Source: DASUEB01 sp036275295
Lineage (GTDB): Bacteria > Bacteroidota > Bacteroidia > Flavobacteriales_D > Luteibaculaceae
Length of the DNA: 64,000 nucleotides
Assembly: GCA_036275295.1 (NCBI GenBank)
Contig: DASUEB010000183.1
Location: 5,560 to 69,559 of the forward strand
Direction of reading: 5' to 3'
Both the position numbers and the translations under genes were made by a program. Under the pieces are notes generated by a model. It ran no database searches. It was not told where the DNA came from and saw only the letters and a program-made list of their open reading frames with translations. The first letter of the stretch is position 1, and each line of letters begins with the position of its first letter. Shown one piece after another: positions 8,726-16,312 of the stretch.

Positions 8726-9484
8726 ATGAAAAGTTATTTCATATTGGCCATAAGCATCTTGATCAGTTTGGTTGGGCAAGCACAAAACAATGCCCCCAAA
8801 GAACCCAATGAGCTGCTTCTCGCTACAAGGCAAATCGATTTTATTAAACAGAATGGGGTATTCGTTCGATTGCGCAGCTTGGATAGGACCTACTCTGAAT
8901 TGGAGAAAAGGGGGATGACAGGGCAAATCAAAAATCTAAGAGAAAAGGAGGAAGCTCTTACCAAAGAGATCATGACGGCTTTTAACTCGTACTTCAATTT
9001 CTGCAAGGTATACTACTTTCAGGCGCGCGACATGGCCGAAATACAGAAGGGAAATTTTGCATTGGCAAAAGATAGTGAGGGCAAATCACCATCTTTAGCG
9101 GGCACGGAATTTTACTTCATCGATCCGTACAATGCAGAAACAAAAAGCACCAACACATCATCAACCGGTTTAACGGTGTTGAGCGCCGACAACAAAGCCT
9201 TATTTCATCCTTTTCCGAGCGTATTGCTAAAGCGATGGGGGCCTTTTTACATTACCTATGATCAATTGATTTACAAGTTGAATTACAAATTCAACGAGCT
9301 AGCCTTTGTGAGAGAAAAAATGAAAGAAGGGGGAACCCTGAGCAAACTAGCTGCAAAAAATCAGGAGGAATTAACCTATTTAGAGCGCAATACCTTGCGG
9401 AGCGAATACCTCCAGTACTCCAAAAGCTATCGAAGAGCCAATCCGAAGTCGAATAAACCCAAAAATCGAAACAGCGGTTACTGA
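8726..9484 (+). CDS. Hypothetical secreted protein
   Basis: A 252-residue protein of no recognised family. Residues 1-19 are a classical signal peptide (MKSYFILAISILISLVGQAQ), so it is exported. Residues 45-80 are rich in Glu, Lys and Leu and likely helical. The middle contains FNFCKVYYFQARDMAEIQKG and GTEFYFIDPYNAETK. The C-terminus is strongly basic, with Arg/Lys/Asn/Ser. There is no lipobox, no sorting domain and no membrane anchor. It stands alone between a divergent VOC gene and the convergent rimK gene. The promoter is not clear: TAAATTG near 8698 is one base short of the usual -7 element. Confidence 0.75.
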   Translation: MKSYFILAISILISLVGQAQNNAPKEPNELLLATRQIDFIKQNGVFVRLRSLDRTYSELEKRGMTGQIKNLREKEEALTKEIMTAFNSYFNFCKVYYFQARDMAEIQKGNFALAKDSEGKSPSLAGTEFYFIDPYNAETKSTNTSSTGLTVLSADNKALFHPFPSVLLKRWGPFYITYDQLIYKLNYKFNELAFVREKMKEGGTLSKLAAKNQEELTYLERNTLRSEYLQYSKSYRRANPKSNKPKNRNSGY

Positions 9485-9639
9485 TTGACGTCTACCCTAT
9501 CCGCAAACGGGTGCGAAAAAAACACCTGTGCGCGTTAACCCATTATCTCTCCGTCGAGATAAGAGAATTTAAAGGAGAAAGGGTTCTGCTCACCTATGAT
9601 GTCGAGAGATTAGCTTACCCGTTTCACATGTCGGGGGTA

Positions 9640-10545
9640 TCACACCCCAACGGTATCGCGAATAGGTCGTTTCTTGGCCAGTTCTTCGATATAACTGATA
9701 ACGGCACCCGCGATATCTACTCCGGTAGCCTTTTCGATACCTTCTAGTCCGGGCGAGGAGTTTACCTCTAAAACCAGCGGGCCGCGGTTACTGGGCAACA
9801 TATCCACTCCTGCGACACTCAAACCCATGGCTTTGGCCGCTGCTATGGCTGTTTCCTTTTCCGACTTTTTCAATTTGATAGCCATGGATGTTCCACCGCG
9901 GTGTAAATTGCTTCTAAACTCGCCCTCAACCCCTTGTCTTTTCATGGCACCTACCACCTTGCCGTTTACCACAAATGCTCTAATGTCTGCCCCATTGGCT
10001 TCTTTGATAAATTCTTGAATAAGAATATCCGCATCTATGCCGTAAAACGCTTCGATCACTGACTTGGCTGCCTTTTTGCTCTCAGCCAGAACCACACCAA
10101 TTCCTTGGGTTCCCTCGAGCAATTTAATCACCAAAGGAGCCCCTCCTACCTCGTTGATAAGTAGCTCGATGTTTTTGGGGTGATTGGCAAATACCGTTTT
10201 GGGAATCTGGACTCCCTGACGCGCGAAAATCTGTGTTGCGCGCAACTTGTCTCTACTGCGAACGATTGACAGCGAGGAGTTAACCACGATTTTCCCCATC
10301 ATTTCGAACTGCCTTACCACTGCTGATCCGTAAGCGGTATAACTGGCGCCAATTCTCGGGATAATGGCATCAATTTCGCCGAGATCTTTCCCGCCGTAAT
10401 AAATTTTGGCTCCGGCCATATCGGTAACAATGGCGCAGTCGAGGTAATCGATCAGGATCGCCTCATGCCCCTTTTGCTCAATGGCCTCTATTAACCGTTT
10501 GGTGCTGTATAGATTTCCGTTTCTGGATAAAACCGCTATTTTCAT
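9640..10545 (-). CDS. rimK: RimK-type alpha-L-glutamate ligase
   Basis: ATP-grasp ligase of the RimK family, best known for adding glutamates to the C-terminus of ribosomal protein S6. The 301-residue protein has the short N-terminal domain (KIAVLSRNGNLYSTKRLIEA), the DAIIPRIGASYTAYG segment near residue 85, the ATP-binding VIKLLEGTQGIGVVLAES near residue 140, LIQEFIKEANGADIRAFVV near 180, and the Mg-binding LEVNSSPGLEGIEKATG near 265. The length matches the family. The start overlaps the protease gene upstream by 4 bp, so the two are made together. Whether S6 is the substrate here cannot be told, because the S6 gene is not in the window. Confidence 0.93.
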   Translation of the reverse strand: MKIAVLSRNGNLYSTKRLIEAIEQKGHEAILIDYLDCAIVTDMAGAKIYYGGKDLGEIDAIIPRIGASYTAYGSAVVRQFEMMGKIVVNSSLSIVRSRDKLRATQIFARQGVQIPKTVFANHPKNIELLINEVGGAPLVIKLLEGTQGIGVVLAESKKAAKSVIEAFYGIDADILIQEFIKEANGADIRAFVVNGKVVGAMKRQGVEGEFRSNLHRGGTSMAIKLKKSEKETAIAAAKAMGLSVAGVDMLPSNRGPLVLEVNSSPGLEGIEKATGVDIAGAVISYIEELAKKRPIRDTVGV

Positions 10546-10973
10546 AATGCCGTGTTCTTCAGGGATTTTTTATAACTCAAATTTTTTAGCGCTACATCTA
10601 CCACAAAGCGTTTTCTCAGAAACCTTCGACCGAGAAGAACGGGGAAATTCATTTTTGTCCGATTGGTTAGGGTAAAGTCGGCCAGAAATATTTTTCCGAA
10701 CAACATAAAACCCAATTCCACCACAAAGCGGTCCTGTTGCGCTCCGTTGCTGCTTTTGACGCGCGTTTGCCTGAAATGCTCAAAAAACATGGGCTTCCCT
10801 CGGACAAACTCACAACTGAGCCAGCGATTTCCATCGCGTTCGACCACCTTGATTTTAGAGGCGTGAATCGCTGAGGTATCGGCACCGGTGTCAATTTTCA
10901 CCTTTGCTCCCAGCAATCCAATCCCCGGAAAATCAATGATGTCGGCCCTTCCTATGACTTGTCTAACCTTCAA
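10542..10973 (-). CDS. RimB-like retropepsin-fold protease (ATP-dependent zinc protease family)
   Basis: A 143-residue protein of the family often labelled putative ATP-dependent zinc protease, related to retropepsin aspartic proteases. The active-site motif is VKIDTGADTSAIHA near residue 28, followed by the LGRRFLRKRFVVDVALKN closing segment near residue 115. Members found beside rimK (called RimB) have been linked to removal or control of the glutamate tails that RimK adds. Pairing with rimK through a 4-bp overlap fits that role, though it is inference here. The protein has a single catalytic DTG, so it would have to dimerise as retroviral proteases do. It has no signal peptide, so it acts in the cytoplasm. 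Confidence 0.9.
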   Translation of the reverse strand: MKVRQVIGRADIIDFPGIGLLGAKVKIDTGADTSAIHASKIKVVERDGNRWLSCEFVRGKPMFFEHFRQTRVKSSNGAQQDRFVVELGFMLFGKIFLADFTLTNRTKMNFPVLLGRRFLRKRFVVDVALKNLSYKKSLKNTAL

Positions 10974-11126
10974 TGCGGTGATTTTAGCGCAATTTAAAAG
11001 ATAATCCCGGAAAACAAACAGCTGTTGATCAACTCAAGGCACGAGAAATAGAAAGAGATAATCATTTTTTAACCAACTAATAATCAATCAACTAAAAAAT
11101 ATTTTGTTAAATTCTAGTACTTTGTA

Positions 11127-11158
11127 TTGCATAATACCAATCTATACATATATATTTG
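11127..11158 (+). promoter_or_regulatory. Promoter for the padR-pspC operon
   Basis: TTG at 11127-11129, a 21-bp spacer and TATATTTG at 11151-11158 make a full match to the flavobacterial TTG/TAnnTTTG promoter. The leader to the padR ATG at 11190 is about 28 nt. The surrounding 100 bp is very AT-rich. Confidence 0.6.
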
Positions 11159-11189
11159 CTAAAAATACTACTAAACTAAATTAAGTACT

Positions 11190-11531
11190 ATGGACATCGA
11201 GAATACCAAAGCACAGATGCGTAAGGGGGTGCTCGAGTACTGTGTGCTTTCGATCATCAATCGCAGCGAATCCTATCCTTCCGATATCATGCAGGAGCTA
11301 AAAGATGCGCGGTTATTGGTAGTAGAAGGTACCTTGTACCCTTTGCTGACCCGACTAAAAAACGCTGGAATATTGGACTACCGCTGGGAGGAGAGCAAAT
11401 CGGGGCCACCTCGTAAATACTACTCCCTGACCTTGCCTGGACAAGTTTTTTTACAAGAGCTTGACAAAACATGGCGTGAATTGGCTCACGCTGTAAGTCT
11501 AACTACCCAAAAAACCCAAACCCATGAATAA
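11190..11531 (+). CDS. PadR family transcriptional regulator
   Basis: A 113-residue winged-helix DNA-binding protein. The PadR pattern is clear: KAQMRKGVLEYCVLSIINR at the N-terminus, YPSDIMQELKDARLLVVEGT as the recognition region, LYPLLTRLKNAGILDYRWEE near residue 50, and PPRKYYSLTLPGQVFLQEL near residue 75. PadR proteins usually repress a neighbouring gene, often a membrane or transport protein, in response to small molecules. The stop overlaps the PspC-domain gene by 8 bp, so the likely target is its own operon. The short C-terminal helix suggests the small, two-domain PadR subfamily. Confidence 0.93.
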   Translation: MDIENTKAQMRKGVLEYCVLSIINRSESYPSDIMQELKDARLLVVEGTLYPLLTRLKNAGILDYRWEESKSGPPRKYYSLTLPGQVFLQELDKTWRELAHAVSLTTQKTQTHE

Positions 11532-13095
11532 GATCATATCCATTAACATCAGCGGCATAGTCTTCAGCATAGAGGAGAATGCATTTGCCGCTTTGACGCG
11601 CTATATGGAATCTCTGCGGGCACATCTGCAACAATCGGTTGACGGAAGGGAGATCCTTCAGGACATTGAAGCCAGGATAGCCGAACTGCTCAGCGAGGCG
11701 GTTACCAGCGAGAAACAGGCGATTGTGCTGGCTGACATCGACCGCGTGATAAGCACCTTGGGCCAGCCTGAAGAATATGGCCTAGAAGAAGAGGAACCAA
11801 CGGTAATGCAAGCCACCGGCAAGGGCGGTAAAAAACAAATTTACCGCGACACCGATAACATGGTACTGGCGGGTGTATTGAGTGGATTGTCGCACTACTT
11901 TCACGTAGATCCGCTTTGGATGCGTCTGGGTTTTGCTTTGGTTCTTTTCTTGGGCTGGGGCTCCCCGATTATCGTGTACATCCTGCTATGGATCATTATT
12001 CCCAAGGCGGAGACAACCGCTGAAAAATTGCAGATGCATGGAGAACCGGTGACCTTTGAGTCTATCAAACGCAAAGTTGAGGAGGAATCGACCTTAAAAA
12101 AAGGACTTGGATCAGAGCCAGGTCAAAAAATCAGATCGGCCTTTCAAGAGATGTTACACGCCATATTCGGCGTAATTCGCTCACTAGCTCGCGTGATAGC
12201 CAAGATTCTTGGATTGATGCTGGTTCTATTTGGGATTGTAGCGTCGATGGGCTTGTTAGGGGTTTTCCTTTTTGGAACTGCTGAAGGCAGTGAACTCGAA
12301 TGGGGTAATGAGCACCATGTATTTGGACTATTCCCCTCTACGAGCGACGACGCTTTGCTCATTCAGTACGGCGCGTTTTTCGCCGGGTTGAGCTTTTTGA
12401 TTATGATGGTATTATTGGGCCTTCAGCTTATTGTTAGGCAATGGGCTCCCTTTAGAAAATACCGTCTCGGCGCATTCTTAACCGGATCGTTTGTAGTGAG
12501 TTTGGTTTGTTTAGGTGTGGGCGCTCTTCATACGGGTCTCGACTACAGGCAGCAGGAAATGCACACCATTACCCACCCAATAGAACTTGAGCAGGACACG
12601 CTGCGACTCAGTGTTGACAAGCATCCTGAGATGTTTTCTGAGTTGAACATGCGCCGTCAACACGCTCGATTTGATGGGATCATGTTGAAGGGAGACAAGG
12701 TGTATGTGAACGATGTTCGATTGGGCATAGTGGGCGTCGACAGCACAAAACAGGCCGAATTAAAACTGGAAATTTACGCCAACGGGGAAACCGATAAACT
12801 TGCACTTCAACGTGCCAGAAACATCCAATATCACTATCGCCAAGACTCCACAGGAACGATCTATTTCGATCCATTCCTTGAATTTGACCTACGCGATCGG
12901 TATCGGGCGCAGGAGATTGACATCACCTTGTACCTGCCCATAGGGCGTGCGGTGTACCTGGACCCCACCGTTGTAGATCTGATCTTCGACATCAAAAACA
13001 CCACCAATACGTACGATAGAGACATGGTGGGACATACTTGGGTAATGACCGACAAAGGCCTGTATTGTCCGGATTTCACAAAGGAAGTCGACTGA
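11524..13095 (+). CDS. PspC domain membrane protein
   Basis: A 523-residue inner-membrane protein. Residues 1-95 are a soluble helical region beginning MNKIISINISGIVFSIEENA, as in PadR-linked PspC proteins of Bacteroidota. The PspC domain follows at about 100-160, with LAGVLSGLSHYFHVDPLWMR and a hydrophobic segment ending LLWIIIPKAE. Further hydrophobic segments lie near 220-245, 280-305 and 320-345. The last 170 residues are hydrophilic and strand-rich, resembling a bactofilin/adhesin-like (DUF2807-type) exposed region, but I make no firm domain call. In Enterobacteria PspC senses envelope stress; here the partner is a PadR regulator, not PspF, so the circuit differs. Start choice: the ATG overlapping the padR end. 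Confidence 0.9.
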   Translation: MNKIISINISGIVFSIEENAFAALTRYMESLRAHLQQSVDGREILQDIEARIAELLSEAVTSEKQAIVLADIDRVISTLGQPEEYGLEEEEPTVMQATGKGGKKQIYRDTDNMVLAGVLSGLSHYFHVDPLWMRLGFALVLFLGWGSPIIVYILLWIIIPKAETTAEKLQMHGEPVTFESIKRKVEEESTLKKGLGSEPGQKIRSAFQEMLHAIFGVIRSLARVIAKILGLMLVLFGIVASMGLLGVFLFGTAEGSELEWGNEHHVFGLFPSTSDDALLIQYGAFFAGLSFLIMMVLLGLQLIVRQWAPFRKYRLGAFLTGSFVVSLVCLGVGALHTGLDYRQQEMHTITHPIELEQDTLRLSVDKHPEMFSELNMRRQHARFDGIMLKGDKVYVNDVRLGIVGVDSTKQAELKLEIYANGETDKLALQRARNIQYHYRQDSTGTIYFDPFLEFDLRDRYRAQEIDITLYLPIGRAVYLDPTVVDLIFDIKNTTNTYDRDMVGHTWVMTDKGLYCPDFTKEVD

Positions 13096-13206
13096 TGGTG
13101 GCCCAACGCCAATGGCCATCATCAGCAGCGGTGAATACGTTGATTCCATTACCCCTACTCGCACATGCGTTTAGGATGGCGAAAATGGTGAAACCATAAA
13201 CGATAT

Positions 13207-13242
13207 ATGGGTGAAGTAACAGCTACTTCACCCATTTTTTTT
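13207..13242 (+). terminator. Rho-independent terminator after the PspC gene
   Basis: A perfect 12-bp stem, ATGGGTGAAGTA at 13207-13218 with TACTTCACCCAT at 13224-13235 around the loop ACAGC, runs into eight Ts. It lies about 110 bp past the PspC stop. Confidence 0.88.
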
Positions 13243-13600
13243 ACCCTCACCAATCAATCGCCTCTGGTCAAAACCCAGTCAGGTAAAATCCAAAGGCTCG
13301 AGAAGCGCCCTAGGCTTTTGGCTAGAGTGTCTCTTATCCGAGACCGACAAACCTGATCAAAGGACCAAGGTCCGTTTTGTAGACCAATTCGCTCAGAGGT
13401 ATCGCGAAGGTCAACCTGCGGTTGGTTTGTTGCGCGCGGTGAGCCACGACCGAAGGCCGGCGCATGCTCACACTTGCCATAATTTCCATTGTTGGAACAC
13501 TAGATTCTGACGTGCCTCCATACTTAGCGCCGATTCTGAGGAGTTAATTGAAAGTCATTAGCGCAGAAATGTTTAAATTCGCGCAACTTTTTGAAGCACC
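13243..13600. other. Intergenic region before the E1 gene
   Basis: About 360 bp between the terminator and the E1 start hold no convincing reading frame on either strand. The left part has an imperfect inverted repeat around 13299-13322 (CCAAAGGCT and AGGCTTTTGG). The right end contains the probable E1 promoter. I do not recognise a known RNA family in it. Confidence 0.4.
13548..13581 (+). promoter_or_regulatory. Probable promoter for the E1 gene
   Basis: TTG at 13548-13550, a 23-bp spacer and TAAATTCG at 13574-13581, one mismatch from TAnnTTTG. The predicted leader to the ATG at 13601 is only about 16 nt. Confidence 0.4.
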
Positions 13601-16027
13601 ATGCAAGAGGAACTAGAAGTAACCCAGAACCCCAACCAAGTATTCATCAACGAGATATTATCGGACTTCAAACTGGCTTGTTTGAGCCGTGAAGCCTCGT
13701 TACTAGGTCGGAAAGAAGTACTAACCGGAAAGGCGAAATTTGGCATTTTTGGCGATGGTAAAGAATTAGCTCAGATCTGTGCTGCAAAACAGTTCAGAAA
13801 CGGCGACTTTAGATCGGGTTATTACCGCGATAGCACCTTCATGCTGGCGATTGGACAGACCACTGTTCAACAATTGTTCGCTGGATTGTACGCCCACACC
13901 GACACCGATGCTGAGCCAACCAGCGGAGGACGCCAAATGGGCGGGCATTTTGCAACAAGAAATCTACATCCTGACGGCTCATGGCGCAATTTGATGGAGC
14001 AGAAAAACTCCTCTGCTGACATTTCTCCTACTGGCGGTCAGATGCCTCGCTTGTTGGGTTTGGCTCAAGCTTCGAAAGTATATCGTCATCACGGCGGTTT
14101 GAATCACTTCAATCAGTTTTCAGAGCAGGGTAACGAAGTTGCCTTTGGAACCATTGGCGATGCCTCTACATCGGAGGGTCTGTTCTGGGAGTGTATGAAT
14201 GCGGCCGGTGTGTTGCAAGTACCAATGGTAATGTCGGTATGGGATGATGGCTTTGGCATCAGTGTTCCAAAAAAATACCAGACCACCAAGGGATCCATAT
14301 CAGAGGCGCTAGCCGGTTTTCAGCGCACTGCCGACAAACCCGGCTTTGAAATTTTCAAAACGAAGGGTTGGGACTATGCTCATTTGATTCAGACCTATGA
14401 GGAGGCCGTTGAACTAGCCCGCAGAGAACACGTGCCCGTATTGGTTCACGTTGAGGAACTTACTCAGCCTCAAGGCCACTCCACCTCTGGTTCTCACGAG
14501 CGTTACAAAGACACCGCCCGGTTGAATTGGGAGAGGGAATACGACTGTATCGAACAATTTAAAAAGTGGATCCTCGATTTCACCATCGACGGACAAGCCA
14601 TCGCTACTGAGCAAGAGTTAGATCAGCTGGCCAGCGACGCCAAAAAGCAGGTTCGGCAAGAGCAGAAGGCTGCATGGCAGGCTTTCAGAACGGATCTGGA
14701 CAAAGATTATGCTCAAGCCTTCTTGCTTTTGGAAGCCCTCAAAGGCGAGAGCGCTCAGGGAACCGCCATTGAATCGGTTATTGCCGGATTAAAGTCGGCC
14801 ATTGAACCCATTCGCAAGGATCTTTTCAACGCCATTCGCAAGGCATTGCGCATCACCCGTGGCGAAGAAAACCTGAGCCGCGCGGCCTTAATTAACTGGT
14901 TTGAGGGAATCAAACAAGAAAACGCTGATAGATACTCTTCTCATCTTTACTCGCAAAGCAAGCAACAAATTGGCGCCATTGATGAGGTTGCCATCCAATA
15001 CGGCGAAAACCCAGAGTGGGTAGACGGTCGCATTATCCTTCGCGACAATTTTGACGCCATTTTCGCCAAATACCCAGAGGCACTCAGCTTTGGTGAGGAC
15101 TTGGGCAAGATTGGCGGCGTGAATCAGAGCTGGGAAGGACTGCAAAGCAAATACGGCGAATTAAGAGTGAGTGACGTAGGTATCCGCGAGGCCAGTATTG
15201 TTGGCCAGGGCATTGGAATGGCCATGCGCGGTTTGAGACCGATCGCCGAAATACAATACCTCGACTACATCTTTTACGCGCTGCAAATTCTGAGCGACGA
15301 CCTAGCCACTTTGCAATACCGCACCAAAGGCGGTCAGAAAGCTCCGCTAATCATCAGCACCAGAGGCCACCGTCTGGAAGGCATCTGGCACGCTGGATCT
15401 CCCATGGGAGCAATCATCAACATGGTCCGCGGAGTGCACGTTTGCGTACCCAGAAACATGACCCAAGCAGCTGGTTTCTACAATACCTTAATGAAGTCTG
15501 ACGAACCGGCCATTGTAGTTGAGCCCCTCAACGGATACCGCAGCAAAGAGCTGATGCCAACCAATATAGGCGAATTCTGCATTCCGCTTGGGATTCCAGA
15601 AATTACACACTCCGGAACCGATATTACGGTGGTATCGTATGGTTCGACTTTCAACCTATGCGCTGCGGCGCTTGAGTCACTCGAGGAACTGGGTGTATCG
15701 GTAGAGTTGATCGACGCGAGAACCCTACTGCCTTTTGATGTAAACGGAATAATTGCGGAATCGCTCAAACGCACCAATAGACTGGTGATTATCGACGAAG
15801 ACGTCAGCAGTGGAGCTACAGCCTATATGTTAGACCAGATTCTAACGGTGCAGAAAGGCTATCAGTACCTCGATAGCGCACCACTCACCCTGGCTGCGAA
15901 AGACCACCGCCCCGCCTACGGAACAGACGGTGACTATTTCTCTAAGCCCAGTGTAGATGATATCATTGAGGCTGTTTATGGAGTGATGAGCGAAAGCAAT
16001 CCGACGCGTTTTCCGGCGATTTTCTGA
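13601..16027 (+). CDS. Fused alpha/beta 2-oxoacid dehydrogenase E1 component
   Basis: Thiamine-diphosphate enzyme that decarboxylates a 2-oxoacid (branched-chain or pyruvate type) and passes the acyl group to an E2 lipoyl protein. The 808 residues carry an alpha-type half and then a beta-type half in one chain. Alpha landmarks: FRSGYYRDSTFMLAIGQTT near residue 68, the PTSGGRQMGGHFATR segment near 107, and the ThDP/Mg motif TIGDASTSEGLFWECMNAAG near 183. The beta half, from about 480, has LSFGEDLGKIGG, GIREASIVGQGIGMAMRG, TRGHRLEGIWHAGSPMGA near 588 and a C-terminal DARTLLPFD. The E2 and E3 genes are not in the window. The fused layout is common in Bacteroidota. The substrate cannot be fixed from sequence; branched-chain 2-oxoacids are the usual annotation. 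Confidence 0.93.
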   Translation: MQEELEVTQNPNQVFINEILSDFKLACLSREASLLGRKEVLTGKAKFGIFGDGKELAQICAAKQFRNGDFRSGYYRDSTFMLAIGQTTVQQLFAGLYAHTDTDAEPTSGGRQMGGHFATRNLHPDGSWRNLMEQKNSSADISPTGGQMPRLLGLAQASKVYRHHGGLNHFNQFSEQGNEVAFGTIGDASTSEGLFWECMNAAGVLQVPMVMSVWDDGFGISVPKKYQTTKGSISEALAGFQRTADKPGFEIFKTKGWDYAHLIQTYEEAVELARREHVPVLVHVEELTQPQGHSTSGSHERYKDTARLNWEREYDCIEQFKKWILDFTIDGQAIATEQELDQLASDAKKQVRQEQKAAWQAFRTDLDKDYAQAFLLLEALKGESAQGTAIESVIAGLKSAIEPIRKDLFNAIRKALRITRGEENLSRAALINWFEGIKQENADRYSSHLYSQSKQQIGAIDEVAIQYGENPEWVDGRIILRDNFDAIFAKYPEALSFGEDLGKIGGVNQSWEGLQSKYGELRVSDVGIREASIVGQGIGMAMRGLRPIAEIQYLDYIFYALQILSDDLATLQYRTKGGQKAPLIISTRGHRLEGIWHAGSPMGAIINMVRGVHVCVPRNMTQAAGFYNTLMKSDEPAIVVEPLNGYRSKELMPTNIGEFCIPLGIPEITHSGTDITVVSYGSTFNLCAAALESLEELGVSVELIDARTLLPFDVNGIIAESLKRTNRLVIIDEDVSSGATAYMLDQILTVQKGYQYLDSAPLTLAAKDHRPAYGTDGDYFSKPSVDDIIEAVYGVMSESNPTRFPAIF

Positions 16028-16037
16028 TTTGGCTGCT

Positions 16038-16250
16038 ATGAAACACCAATCCCTTGAGCTCAATCGAGAGTACATTGAACTCAACAGTTTGCTCAAATTG
16101 CAACAGGTCGCTCAAAGCGGAGGTCACGCCAACTTAATCATCGATGAAGGACAGGTAAAAGTCAATGGTCAAATTGAAAAACGCCGCCGCTGCAAGCTTC
16201 GTCCTGGGGATCGAGTTGAAGTGAACGGTCAGACGATTGAGATCAAGTGA
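16038..16250 (+). CDS. Small S4-domain RNA-binding protein
   Basis: A 70-residue protein that is a single S4 RNA-binding domain of the YbcJ/RlbA type. It reads YIELNSLLKLQQVAQSGGHA, then LIIDEGQVKVNGQIEKRRRC and LRPGDRVEVNGQTIEIK, which is the full domain from helix pair to terminal strands. A TTG at 16029 would add three residues, but the ATG at 16038 gives the standard family start. It begins 10 bp after the E1 stop and probably shares that transcript. Relatives are thought to bind structured RNA such as rRNA; the target here is unknown. Confidence 0.88.
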   Translation: MKHQSLELNREYIELNSLLKLQQVAQSGGHANLIIDEGQVKVNGQIEKRRRCKLRPGDRVEVNGQTIEIK

Positions 16251-16312
16251 CCCGTTGCTCAATGTAACTGGCGTATTCGAGAGGGTGATGTTAGCTTCGA
16301 TCAAAAAAATCG

